From JABDBE01 sp963832245 (lineage in GTDB: Bacteria; Acidobacteriota; Terriglobia; Terriglobales; Acidobacteriaceae): DNA of 64,000 nt. A program made the translations under genes and the position numbers. Below the pieces are notes generated by a model. That model did not search any database. It was not told the DNA's origin and was given only the letters and a program-made list of their open reading frames with translations. Below are positions 33,880 through 43,262 of the stretch, piece after piece. The stretch spans positions 682,001 through 746,000 of the forward strand of contig CAWHTG010000004.1 in assembly GCA_963832245.1 (NCBI GenBank), written 5' to 3'. The first letter of the stretch is position 1, and the number at the start of each line of letters is the position of its first letter.

Positions 33880-34787
33880 GGCCGCATCCGAAAAGGTCGG
33901 GCCGGTGGCTTGAACATCTGCGAAACCGTAAACGTAAGCCAGTTGCAGAGGGCACGATTGAAGACTGGGAGCGAACACTGAAGAACAGGATCAATCCGAA
34001 CATCGGAGACTGTCCCGTGGGCGACGTGAACAATGGCGTGCTGAAACGGCTCGTCGCTGTCATGGCAAGCAAGGGGCTGTCTCCGAAGAGCATCGAGAAT
34101 TACATCCAGGTGCCTAAGATGGTCGTGGCGTCGGTCGTCGATGAGGATGGCAACCAGGTGTATCCGCGCAAGTGGAACCACGAGTTCATCGATATGCCCG
34201 TCGTCGAACAGTCGGAGCAGAACCGGCCGTCGTTCTCGTCTGAGATCATGACCGGATTGGCCAAGTATCGTCGCCCGCGCGAACAAATGCTCTTCATTCT
34301 CGCTGGCGCGGGAGGGCTGCGTATCGGTGAGGCACTTGGGATCGAGATCGACAAGCACCTATCGGCTGACTGCTTGACCATCACCGTCGAGCAGAAGGAG
34401 CGGCGGGGGCGCGTGGAACATCGCGTGAAAACCGGCAATGCCAAGCGGCAGGTCGACCTTCACCCTGAAGTCGCGAAGCTGCTGAATGGCTTTATCGGCA
34501 CCCGCACGAGCGGATTCTTGTTCCAAACCAGGAACAGGACTCCGTTATCACTGACCAACGTCCTTCGTCGCCACCTGCATCCGGCGCTGAAGGAATTTGG
34601 GTACGTGAACGCGCATACCGGCGACCATAAGGCGGGAACGCACACCTTCCGGCGTTACCGCAACACATACTTGCGGAATGAGACCTCGTGCCCCAAAGGT
34701 CTTCGCGATTATTGGTTGGGTCACGCGGGAAACACGATGGACGATCTGTACGACATGGTGAAAGACAACGCGGCGCTTCGGAAGTAG
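33880..34787 (+). pseudogene. Tyrosine recombinase/integrase, N-terminally truncated
   Basis: The core-binding domain (WLEHLRNRKRKPVAEGTIED) and full catalytic domain are present. Catalytic residues visible are Arg in GLRIGEALG, HTFRRYR, His in WLGHA and the nucleophile Tyr in DDLYDM. The usual N-terminal arm-binding region is absent, replaced by sequence antisense to the DUF1214 gene. An in-frame start at 33768 would give a chimeric 339-residue protein, so activity cannot be excluded. It ends 130 bp before the 3' end of tRNA-Pro, the classic position for an element integrated in a tRNA gene. Confidence 0.75.
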
Positions 34788-34917
34788 AAGGCCGCGGAGT
34801 ACGGAATCGGCTTCGAATTGCCGCTTTCGGTCTCAATTGTACCGAATGTACCGAAAAACACAGCCAAAACGAGGAGCAAGAAAGCTGCGTAAGCGATTGA
34901 ACAGGCGAGAGAAAGAT

Positions 34918-34994
<77 letters not shown>

Positions 34995-35260
34995 ACGTAC
35001 TTGCCAGTCTGCTAGAGAGAGAACGGAAACCGGCGTGCGCAGACCTTGGAATGTGACAATCGATGTTAATTATAGCATCCTGCTCTTGCCAGCGCGTCCG
35101 CAAACTAGGTGGTGGCGTTCTGCAAGTCCCGCTCGTGACATGAAAAACAAACCGCTTCCGTCGGAAATGTCGTATAACTGGAGATGATTTCCGAGCATCG
35201 AGCTGGTTAAGAGTTTTTCAGGCAATTCCAAGAAAACCCTTGAGATTAACGTTTTAATAG

Positions 35261-36427
35261 ATGATCGCCTTTACCGCAAATTGTCTGTTCACGCCGGCTG
35301 AGCGGGTGGAGCAACCGCTGCTTCTGGTGGAAGACCACGTGATCGTCGAGGCCGGATCGCGAGCCGCGTGCCGCATTCCTTCAGGAGTCCGCATGGTGGA
35401 TTTTGGTGACGCTATCCTGGCTCCGTCATTCGTGGATCTTCACATACACGGAGGCGCCGGTGAAGATGTCATGCACGCCGACTCCTCTGGCCTGGCCGCG
35501 GTTGAGCAACTGCTTTTCAGGCATGGCGTGACCTCTTATTTTCCCACCACCGTAACTGCTCCACTTGATCAAACATGGTCGGCTCTTGACCGGTTGGCTA
35601 GTGCGATTGAAAGCGCCTTGCGAGACGACGGTTTCCGTAAAGACCGGGCCCAGCCGCTGGGCATCCATTTGGAGGGTCCTTTTCTCAGTCACGTCCGCCG
35701 CGGTGTACATCCGCCGGAGAACTTGTTGCTGCCGAGCCTGCCGGCGTTCGATCGCTTCTGGCAAGCGGCCCGTGGTCACATTCGAATGATGACGATCGCT
35801 CCCGAACTGGAAGGTGCGCAAGAAGTGATTGCCGAGGCCGCGCGTAGGGGCGTGTGCGTCAGCCTGGGGCATTCTGATGCCGATCTCAATTCGGCGCGTG
35901 CGGCTGTAGCCGCTGGGGCGCGACACGCTACCCACACGTTTAATGCGATGCGGGCATTGAACCATCGCGATCCAGGAATCATTGGCGAAGTGCTCACCGA
36001 CTCGCGGCTTTCGGCGGACATCGTAGCAGACGGTATCCATCTCGATCCCGTGATCGTCGAGTTATTTCTCAAAGCCAAGGGACCCGACGGGGCGGTGCTG
36101 ATCACTGACGCGATCTCTGCTACCGGTATGCCAGACGGGCGGTATCGTCTGGGGACGTTCGAAGTGGAAGTGAAAAATGGGCGCTGCCTGGTGGACGGAA
36201 AGTTGGCGGGGAGCGTGTTAACCATGGATCGCGCGGTTCGCAACGTGATGCAGTTCGCGCACTGGGATCTACAGCAGGCCGTCCGTCTGGCCACGCTCAA
36301 TCCGGCGCGGGTGGCGGGATTGGTGGATCGAGGCAGGCTTGAGGCCGGAGCTAAGGCCGACTTTGTGGTGTTGAGTCCTAATGGAGAAGTAAGCAGCACA
36401 ATCATTGGCGGCCAAGTATCTTCCTAA
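35261..36427 (+). CDS. nagA: N-acetylglucosamine-6-phosphate deacetylase
   Basis: 388 residues. FVDLHIHGGAGED, HLEGPF, LGHSDAD, ATHTFNAM and ITDAISATGMPDG are the metal-binding and catalytic blocks of NagA, which converts GlcNAc-6-P to GlcN-6-P and acetate. No strong ribosome-binding site precedes the ATG. It is followed 20 bp later by a SIS-domain deaminase-like gene, giving a two-step amino-sugar recycling unit. Confidence 0.92.
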   Translation: MIAFTANCLFTPAERVEQPLLLVEDHVIVEAGSRAACRIPSGVRMVDFGDAILAPSFVDLHIHGGAGEDVMHADSSGLAAVEQLLFRHGVTSYFPTTVTAPLDQTWSALDRLASAIESALRDDGFRKDRAQPLGIHLEGPFLSHVRRGVHPPENLLLPSLPAFDRFWQAARGHIRMMTIAPELEGAQEVIAEAARRGVCVSLGHSDADLNSARAAVAAGARHATHTFNAMRALNHRDPGIIGEVLTDSRLSADIVADGIHLDPVIVELFLKAKGPDGAVLITDAISATGMPDGRYRLGTFEVEVKNGRCLVDGKLAGSVLTMDRAVRNVMQFAHWDLQQAVRLATLNPARVAGLVDRGRLEAGAKADFVVLSPNGEVSSTIIGGQVSS

Positions 36428-36447
36428 GCAGGAACTGAGGAGACAGG

Positions 36448-37575
36448 ATGGCAGATAAGGGCGGATTCCCCCATCACATGCTGAAGGAGATTTTCGAGCA
36501 GCCGCGGGCCTTGCGCGATACCATTGCGCCCCGCGTCTCGCTCGACGAAAGTCTGGTCCGGCTGGACGACGTGCGCATCACAGTGGACGAACTGCGTTCC
36601 TTGCAGCGGATCAACATCGTAGCCTCAGGAACCAGTAGGCACGCTGGCATGGCCGGCCAGTTCATGATTCAGGATCTGGCGAATGTGCCTGTGGAGGTGG
36701 ATTACGCCAGCGAATTTGAATATCGCAATCCGCTGATCTGCCGCGATGAACTCACCATTGTGATCACCCAATCCGGCGAAACTGCCGATACCACTGCCGC
36801 CCAGCGTGAAGCCAAGGCCAAAGGCTCGCGTACCATTGCAATCTCCAATGTGATCGATTCTACGATCGCCCGCGAGGCGGATGGCGTGCTTTATACCCAT
36901 GCCGGCCAGGAGATCAGCATTGCGTCCACCAAAGCATTTACGGCGCAGATGGCGGTGTTGTTTCTGTTCGCGGTCTATCTCGGACAGGTGCGCGGCAAGC
37001 TCACGAAAGAACAAGTGCGGCGCTACATCCGCGAACTACTGGAGCTTCCAGCCAAAACCGAGGCCGTACTGGAATGCGCATCCGATTTGAAAGCGCTGGC
37101 AGAGCAGTATCATCAGGTAGCGGATTTTCTGTTTCTCGGACGGGCCATTCACTATCCCGTGGCCATGGATGGCGCACTCAAATTGAAGGAAGTTTCTTAC
37201 GTCCACGCAGAAGGTTATCCCACGGGAGAAACCAAGCACGGCCCAAACGCGCTGATCGACGATAGCCTGCCCATTGTCATTATTGCTACGTGCGACCGCA
37301 ACGACCGCGGATCAGTGCTGCGTTACGAAAAGAACGTGGCCAACATTAAAGGGTTCAAACAGCAGTCCGCGCCAGTGATTGCGATCGCCACCGAAGGCGA
37401 TGAAGAAATGCGTGAGCTCGCCGACCGTACCATCTTCGTTCCGCAGGCATCGGAACTGCTGTCGCCCATCCTAGAAATTGTGCCTTTGCAATTGTTTGCT
37501 TACTACATGGCGGTACGAAAAGGTTTGGATGTGGACCGGCCGCGCAACCTGGTGAAGTCGGTCACGCTGGAGTGA
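36448..37575 (+). CDS. GlmS-isomerase-like SIS protein (probable glucosamine-6-P deaminase, NagB-II type)
   Basis: 375 residues with two SIS domains: VASGTSRHAGMAGQFMIQ and ITQSGETADT in the first; GRAIHYPVAMDGALKLKEVS and EGYPTGETKHGPNAL in the second. It corresponds to the isomerase half of GlmS and lacks the N-terminal glutaminase domain, so it cannot use glutamine. Next to nagA it most likely deaminates GlcN-6-P to fructose-6-P. GAGGAG precedes the ATG. Confidence 0.87.
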   Translation: MADKGGFPHHMLKEIFEQPRALRDTIAPRVSLDESLVRLDDVRITVDELRSLQRINIVASGTSRHAGMAGQFMIQDLANVPVEVDYASEFEYRNPLICRDELTIVITQSGETADTTAAQREAKAKGSRTIAISNVIDSTIAREADGVLYTHAGQEISIASTKAFTAQMAVLFLFAVYLGQVRGKLTKEQVRRYIRELLELPAKTEAVLECASDLKALAEQYHQVADFLFLGRAIHYPVAMDGALKLKEVSYVHAEGYPTGETKHGPNALIDDSLPIVIIATCDRNDRGSVLRYEKNVANIKGFKQQSAPVIAIATEGDEEMRELADRTIFVPQASELLSPILEIVPLQLFAYYMAVRKGLDVDRPRNLVKSVTLE

Positions 37576-37710
37576 TCCTGTCTCGCTGCTCTGTTACTAT
37601 CTTCGGGGTCCCTCGGTTTTTCGATAGAATCGTACATGGAGCCCTCTGTTGTCTCCTTATGATGCGATGCAAAGGCTCCTCGTGGAAACAGAATCCTTGC
37701 GCATTCTCTC

Positions 37711-38772
37711 TCAATGAGTGAACGAAACATTCAGGCCGGTAGTCAGGATAATGTCATTCTTCTTCAGCGCAGGCGTGGCCGCCGGGGGATTGGTCACGTA
37801 GATATCGCCGAACGCATTCTGCCATCCCAGCCACTTGCTCAGCTTGGTGACGCTGCCGAAATTGAAGGCCGCACGATATTCCCCGGTGTCACTAAGGTCG
37901 GGGAAGAAATATAACTTTTCCGTGATCAGCGTTGAAGCCCCCAGCTTGCGGCTTAGCTCTTCCCCGAGAGAAAGCGCCGCGAAGCTGTGCGTAAGCGTTT
38001 CGTAGTTCTCTCGCGTATAGTTAGGGCCGACCAGGAAGTCCAGCGTGGTCTTGCTGGTGTTGATGGCGTGGAATCCCAGGCCCCCTCCAAGCACGCTGCG
38101 AAGATTCAGCTCCTGCAGAGCATTGCTTTGGAAGTCGGCACTCACGTAGCCGAACAGCCGGGGATTGAGATTCCGCGAATAGCGGGCTCCGCCCTGATTT
38201 GAGTTTGCGGTCGTGCTCGGGGTCGCCCCGGCGGCATCGTTTTTGGCATAGACGGTGTTTTCATAAAGCGAGAGCTCGTCATGCAGAGTTTTGCGATCGG
38301 CTGTGAAGGCGAGGGCGAGGCTTCTAGTGTCGCTGTTTCCTCCGGTCAGCGCAAATCCGACGTTCGCTCCTCCGGCCCAACCCTGCAAGAGTCCAGGATG
38401 GAGCGACTTCTCATAGTCGATTTGTTCTGCTTCGCTGCGCAATGCGGTGACATCAGATTTGGCTACGGTTACGGTCCCACTGGTCGCGGTGGTTATTGCC
38501 AGACTGCCGTCGGCCGTCGTAACCGGACCGGCTACAGTTTTCCCGTTGGCCAAGGTCACGTGCAACGGCTGCGTGGAGTCGATCTCTCGCACGGCCGGCC
38601 ACTGAATTGTGATGTCGCCGGCAAACTCGGTCTTAATCAGCAAGATTTTATCGTCTGATTTTGCAATGGTTCCGGTTAGCCGATCGCCATTCTTCAACAC
38701 GACTTGGTCGGCAAAGAGCGTGGAACCGAATGCGAACACTAATACCGCCGCCCAGAGATGCTCCTTACGCAT
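37711..38772 (-). CDS. DUF481 outer-membrane beta-barrel protein
   Basis: 353 residues. A signal peptide (LWAAVLVFAFGSTLFA) is followed by a small SH3-like part (VVLKNGDRLTGTIAKSDDK) and then the DUF481 barrel from about residue 135: GNSDTRSLALAF, GYVSADFQSNALQEL, ending NVSFTH with an aromatic-side strand. Function of the family is unknown; salt-stress-induced in some bacteria. Confidence 0.8.
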   Translation of the reverse strand: MRKEHLWAAVLVFAFGSTLFADQVVLKNGDRLTGTIAKSDDKILLIKTEFAGDITIQWPAVREIDSTQPLHVTLANGKTVAGPVTTADGSLAITTATSGTVTVAKSDVTALRSEAEQIDYEKSLHPGLLQGWAGGANVGFALTGGNSDTRSLALAFTADRKTLHDELSLYENTVYAKNDAAGATPSTTANSNQGGARYSRNLNPRLFGYVSADFQSNALQELNLRSVLGGGLGFHAINTSKTTLDFLVGPNYTRENYETLTHSFAALSLGEELSRKLGASTLITEKLYFFPDLSDTGEYRAAFNFGSVTKLSKWLGWQNAFGDIYVTNPPAATPALKKNDIILTTGLNVSFTH

Positions 38773-39007
38773 AACATTTCTCCATCATGCTTTGTACTTT
38801 CGCTCGCAGGGGGATATTGGAATGGAAACAACGACGAGATGAGTCTAGCGTAGATGTTGCAACTCCGCGAAGAACTGGACCAATCTGGTTAAAGCAACGG
38901 GGCTATTTTGTCGATTGGTAGAGACGTAATTAATTGCGTCTCTGCAGCGATCAGGAATGATAAGGATGGCAGAGGCGTAGGAAAGAATGCCCGATCAGTC
39001 AGCGAGC

Positions 39008-39211
39008 TCAACTCTTTACTTCGGTGTTCTTCACCTCGGAGTTCGCGTTTTTTGTCGAATCCGACGTTGCATCTTTCATGCCCTCTTTTAGAGCGCGTAT
39101 GCCTTCCCCGATACCCTTGCCAAGCTCAGGAAGTTTCTTAGGACCGAATACTAGAAGAGCAATGAAAAAAATAACCAGAAGATGCATTGGTTGAAAAAGG
39201 CCTTCGAACAT
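39008..39211 (-). CDS. tatA: Twin-arginine translocase subunit TatA/TatE
   Basis: 67 residues. One N-terminal membrane helix (LLVIFFIALLVFGPKKLPEL), the FGPKKLPELG hinge, an amphipathic helix GIGEGIRALKEGMKDA and a polar tail. TatA forms the pore for folded Tat substrates. GGAGG lies before ATG 39211. No tatB or tatC is nearby. Confidence 0.92.
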   Translation of the reverse strand: MFEGLFQPMHLLVIFFIALLVFGPKKLPELGKGIGEGIRALKEGMKDATSDSTKNANSEVKNTEVKS

Positions 39212-39232
39212 ACAAAACCTCCACGCGGACAC

Positions 39233-39573
39233 AACTGCTCTCTTTAACCTTACTGAAGCCGAATTGTTCCGTCAACCTGGAGAATTTTCCATTCCTTCTC
39301 CGGGGCGCGACCAAGCCGCGTCGGAAAACTGAGGACTTGTCTGGACGCTTAGTCTCAGTTTGAAAGGAGGGCGAACTGTTTGTCGCGAAAAAAGACCACG
39401 CGTCTCTTGTAAGTCATTCATTCTACGCGTGTAGTTTGGCCGGCTAAGTGCAACTAGGTTAACGCTGCCATTCGGGCATGAACTTCTGTGCTGTCGAAAG
39501 GCGAGCCGCCTGCTCCTAGAATGGCGAAGTCGAAGGGTTTTGGCACGGCCCTGAGCCGCATGGGGTTTTCACT
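39233..39573. other. Leader/intergenic region before the zinc-ribbon gene
   Basis: No gene was recognised. The last ~100 bases contain inverted elements such as AGGCG-AGC-CGCCT (39500-39512). The downstream gene lacks a clear ribosome-binding site. A structured leader is possible but matches no riboswitch class I know. Confidence 0.3.
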
Positions 39574-40233
39574 ATGAATTCGTCACCCGCAGCGCCGGTC
39601 GTTGTTAAGAAACCGGTCTCACCGGCAGTCCTCCCACACAACAGCGATATCCAAACCACCGAGCGCATGGCGAAAGCAAGTCCACCGATCTCGCATCCAG
39701 TCGTGCCAAGGCAAGTTGGTTATGGCATGCCTTGCGCAAATTGCAAGACCTATTATGCCGCTGATCTGAAAGCATGCCCGGTGTGTAAAGCGGGGGAGCG
39801 CGTGTCGCCGACCGCGGTGCCGGTGCGGCCCAGCGCGCTTGCCAGCGAAGTGTGTCCTGATCCCGTAGCTTTGGAAGAAGAACGCGAACGTTTCCTGCGC
39901 GATTTCAATGCGCAAGTTTTCGCTTCCCAGTTCCCGACCAATACGAATGGAAGCTTGCACTGCATCCACGAAGAAAAGCATCCCGGCAACCCCGAACCAG
40001 CAGTTGTTTGCCAAGGCTGTTACGATCATCTGCAGGAACGCGTGGACGTGCTGGAAGCCGCGCTGCACATGGATTTGAAGGAAGCGGCACAGATCGTCTA
40101 TGACGCGGTGTGGGCGGATCCGTCGGATCCTACCAAGACATACGAGAATGCCGCGCACGCGCTGCTGGCTGAATTACGCAAGCGCTCGGGCGTCGCTCAA
40201 GTGTTCGGGTTACTACAGCCTCTACCGGACTAA
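39574..40233 (+). CDS. Zinc-ribbon hypothetical protein
   Basis: 219 residues. A Pro/Ala/Val-rich N-terminus is followed by CANCKTYYAADLKACPVC (residues 51-68), a four-Cys zinc ribbon. A helical C-terminal half includes VVCQGCYDHLQERVDVLEAAL, with another CxxC, and YENAAHALLAELRKRS. No family name recognised. Standing alone, with a 361-bp leader. Confidence 0.65.
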   Translation: MNSSPAAPVVVKKPVSPAVLPHNSDIQTTERMAKASPPISHPVVPRQVGYGMPCANCKTYYAADLKACPVCKAGERVSPTAVPVRPSALASEVCPDPVALEEERERFLRDFNAQVFASQFPTNTNGSLHCIHEEKHPGNPEPAVVCQGCYDHLQERVDVLEAALHMDLKEAAQIVYDAVWADPSDPTKTYENAAHALLAELRKRSGVAQVFGLLQPLPD

Positions 40234-40260
40234 GTTTTACCCTCTCCATCTGCTCCCGGT

Positions 40261-41067
40261 CTACTGATCTTTTGCATTGGCGAAGCGCAACTTGCCAAAT
40301 GCCTTAGGCACATGGAAATCGGCTGCGGCGAATGCGTGGGCTGCCAAGCAAGGTAAGCTCGCGGCTCTTTCGTCCCTTCCACTCGATAAAAATTCGCCCG
40401 CCAAATCGCGGCCGGGTCAAACTTCGTGGTCAGCGACTTCAGGGGAATTGCCAACTCGGCAGCCCACGTGCGTGATTTTTCATCCACGACCACTGATCGC
40501 CGCAAACCGCTTTTCAGGTCCGCCCGCCGGGAAAAATGTCGAGATCGACCCACATCCCATTCGACTCACTTCAAGTTCGCAGTAGAAGCGTTCCCGCGAG
40601 GGATCGGGCTGCAGAAACGCCTCTGCCACATCACGATCCCACAGATGGTCGCGTCGTCCACTAGCGTCTGAGTCCTCAAATATAAAAAGCTCGCGGTAGC
40701 GGCAGTCGAATCTTAAATACAAGGATTGCCACGACCACAGGACCCGTACTTGGGTTTCGCGGCCGGGATCGGCATTCTTTCCCTGCCAGTCAGCGCAAAA
40801 CGTTACGGGAATAGCATTCTGCCATTCATCCATCTGGTGCGAATCCTTGAGTTCGAGTTCGTGATCAATATACGCAGCAACGATCTCGGAGGAAGGCGCG
40901 ATCGCGGTGTTGCTTTTGCCGATGAACATGCCAGGGATCGGTGAGGCCAGACCTGGGAACTGACATAAAGCCTGCGTCTCGAACGTATTAAGGATAGCGT
41001 AGAAAAGTTGCTTTGAGCGCAAGATCCGGATGGTCCAGCCGCGAACGCTGGCGTATGCTTTCGACAT
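40261..41067 (-). pseudogene. CBM9-like carbohydrate-binding protein with frameshifts
   Basis: The 5' part reads IPVTFCADWQGKNADPGRET, VLWSWQSLYLRFDCRYRELF and DRDVAEAFLQPDPSRERFYC in one frame. NGMWVDLDIFPGGR follows in a second, ADLKSGLRRSV to EPRAYLAWQPTHSPQP in a third, and ADFHVPKAFGKLRFANAK in a fourth stretch. Joined, these give a complete ~265-residue CBM9-like domain of a type common in Acidobacteriota. Three frame changes indicate decay or indel errors. Confidence 0.78.
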
Positions 41068-41110
41068 TATGACAACCAATGCGATACTGAATCTGACGGA
41101 AGCATCGGAA

Positions 41111-42175
41111 ATGGCCCGCAGCCACCAAAGCCATAGCGAAGACAATCAAGGACTGTATTGGGAAGCCGTTCAGGCCCATGACGCCAGCCAGGATGGTAAG
41201 TTTGTGTTTGCCGTGTCTTCGACGGGCGTATACTGCCGGCCGTCCTGCGCGGCCCGGCGTCCCCGCCGCGAGAACGTGACCTTCTTTCGCAAGCCTGACG
41301 AAGCGGAAAGGGCTGGCTATCGCGCCTGCTTGCGGTGCCGACCCAAGGCGGCGGGTAATGGCACAACGGAAATGGTGAAAGCCATGTGCCGGTATATTGA
41401 ACAGCACCTGGACGAACCGCTCACCTTGGCGCGGCTCGGATCAGAATTTCACCAAAGTCCATTTCACTTGCAGCGGACATTCAAAAGTGTCCTCGGTATC
41501 TCGCCCCGAGCTTATGCTGACTCCTGCCGCATGAACCAGCTCAAGGACAATCTTCGCGCCGGACACTCGGTGACTCGATCCATGTACGACGCAGGTTACA
41601 GTTCCAGCAGCCGTCTGTACGAGCGAACCGCGTCGCAGCTGGGCATGACTCCGGACAAATATCGCCGCGGCGCGGTGGCTGCGCCCATCCGCTACACTTT
41701 TGCTGACTCTCCCTTGGGACGCATGTTAATCGCGGCTACCGACAAGGGAATCTGCGCCATCCAGTTCGCCAACACCGATGACGAACTCGAGCAGGGACTG
41801 AGACACGAATTCCCTTTCGCCATCCGCCGGCGCGACGATGACGCCATGCAAGCCTGGAAAGAAGATTTGCTTCGTCAGATGCGTGGTCAGCGCTTGAATT
41901 CCGCTCTTCCCCTGGATATTCAGGCAACCGCGTTTCAACGGCGGGTGTGGGCACATTTGCAATCCATTCCCTTCGGGGCGACGCGTTCCTACGCGGAGGT
42001 GGCGAAGGCGATCGGGCAGCCCACGGCTACGCGAGCCGTGGCCCGAGCCTGCGCGACCAACCCCGTAGCGGTTGCCATTCCATGCCATCGCGTCGTCAGC
42101 AAGAGCGGAGAGATGGCCGGCTACCGCTGGGGCGTGGAGCGAAAGAAGGCGCTGCTCGAGATGGAACATGCGTGA
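41111..42175 (+). CDS. ada: Bifunctional transcriptional regulator/O6-methylguanine-DNA methyltransferase Ada
   Basis: 354 residues from ATG 41111, close to the usual 350-355. The N-terminal Ada zinc domain has VYCRPSCAARRP and CLRCRP; an AraC-type HTH follows (LTLARLGSEFHQSPFHLQRTF); the C-terminal alkyltransferase domain has the PCHRV active site and FGATRSYAEVA. ATG 41069 is an alternative start that would abut the divergent CBM9-like gene. Ada repairs methyl phosphotriesters and O6-methylguanine and becomes an activator when methylated. Confidence 0.92.
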   Translation: MARSHQSHSEDNQGLYWEAVQAHDASQDGKFVFAVSSTGVYCRPSCAARRPRRENVTFFRKPDEAERAGYRACLRCRPKAAGNGTTEMVKAMCRYIEQHLDEPLTLARLGSEFHQSPFHLQRTFKSVLGISPRAYADSCRMNQLKDNLRAGHSVTRSMYDAGYSSSSRLYERTASQLGMTPDKYRRGAVAAPIRYTFADSPLGRMLIAATDKGICAIQFANTDDELEQGLRHEFPFAIRRRDDDAMQAWKEDLLRQMRGQRLNSALPLDIQATAFQRRVWAHLQSIPFGATRSYAEVAKAIGQPTATRAVARACATNPVAVAIPCHRVVSKSGEMAGYRWGVERKKALLEMEHA

Positions 42176-42184
42176 AGCAATGGA

Positions 42185-42460
42185 GGACGGGCGTCTCACC
42201 CGTCCGCGCCAGAGGTCTACTCACGTCTGCAATGCCACCTAAACAGTCCGCGCACGCCAAGCAGTAAACTGCACTTCGTTTTTGCCAGCGGGAAGCCGAA
42301 TTCATCGCCCACATGTGCGGCGGAGGAAACTCCGATCACATCCGCCGCGGAGGAACGCCGATTCCGCTGCGCGGAGGGAACTCCGATCTACCGTGGAAGG
42401 GTGCGGCTTTCAGCCGCACCGTTTGGGTTCGCTGGACACGCGGCTTCCAGCCGCTGTGCA
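42185..42460. repeat. Cluster of REP-like hairpins and a 25-bp tandem repeat
   Basis: GGACGGG-N7-CCCGTCC (42185-42205), GTGCGGCT-TTC-AGCCGCAC (42401-42419) and GCGGCT-TCC-AGCCGC (near 42440) are strong stems. Between them CGGAGGAAACTCCGAT, CGGAGGAACGCCGATT and CGGAGGGAACTCCGAT follow at about 25-bp intervals (42321, 42347, 42372). No gene occupies 42176-42617. Confidence 0.6.
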
Positions 42461-42617
42461 TGAGTAAAACCGTCGGTTCCCGGCGGCGTTCAGGCTTTTC
42501 TAGTTCGAATTCGCACTCGAGTTCCAGATCGGAACCCGCCCACACCAGCAGATTGGACGCAACTCGCGTATTATCAATCGCCAAAACTCTGGCGCGTAAC
42601 GTGCAGTTGAGTTGGGT

Positions 42618-43106
42618 ATGATTCTGCTGATCACTTCTCTGGCAAAAGCTCAAGATTGCGCCAAAGCACTACAGGAAATTACAAATGAGCCGGTGCAGGT
42701 AGCGCCCACGCTGCACCAGGCGCTGACCCACTTGCAAGCCGAGGAATTTTCAGCTGTGGTTCTCGATCAATTGCTGTTGGACGCGGAACCCGACAACGTC
42801 GAGACCATCTTTAAACACATGGGAACCGCGGTTCCCGTTTATTCAAACTTTGCCATCAGCGGAATTGAGCGAGTATCACGCGAGTTGCGTTCGGCCGTGC
42901 ATCGGCGCAAGCGAGAGTTACTGATTGCAAGACAAGAGGCCGAACAGGACTTACGCAACCAGCTAAGGAGCACCATAACAGCGTTGCTGCTGTCCTGTGA
43001 GATAGCCCTGGGCGTACCGAATCTTCCGATGCTGGCTGAAACCAAGCTGCGAGCCGTGGACGCTCTGGCGAAAGAGATGCGCGCCAAGCTCGGGGTGGCT
43101 GCCTGA
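42618..43106 (+). CDS. Receiver-like hypothetical protein
   Basis: 162 residues. The first 80 residues (MILLITSLAKAQDCAKALQE, FSAVVLDQLLLDAEPD) resemble a degenerate response-regulator fold; the acidic pocket is incomplete. The C-terminal half is a long helix (ELLIARQEAEQDLRNQLRST) reminiscent of a dimerisation helix of histidine kinases without a catalytic His block I can assign. No partner kinase nearby. Confidence 0.55.
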   Translation: MILLITSLAKAQDCAKALQEITNEPVQVAPTLHQALTHLQAEEFSAVVLDQLLLDAEPDNVETIFKHMGTAVPVYSNFAISGIERVSRELRSAVHRRKRELLIARQEAEQDLRNQLRSTITALLLSCEIALGVPNLPMLAETKLRAVDALAKEMRAKLGVAA

Positions 43107-43262
43107 GCAGACTGTGCCCCAGGGCCTCCGTTCACATGGTAGGATGGCTCAAAGACTAGGCGCGAAGCAGCGACAGAATGCAACTCACGGCGCAAGCCGT
43201 GGGTAGCGGGAATGTGACGAGCCCCAGCAGGGCGAAAGAATTTACGACACAATCTCTGGCCA

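Noticed and set aside
39420..39573. Known riboswitch (c-di-GMP, cobalamin, ykkC)
   Set aside because: The diagnostic conserved blocks of those classes were not found.
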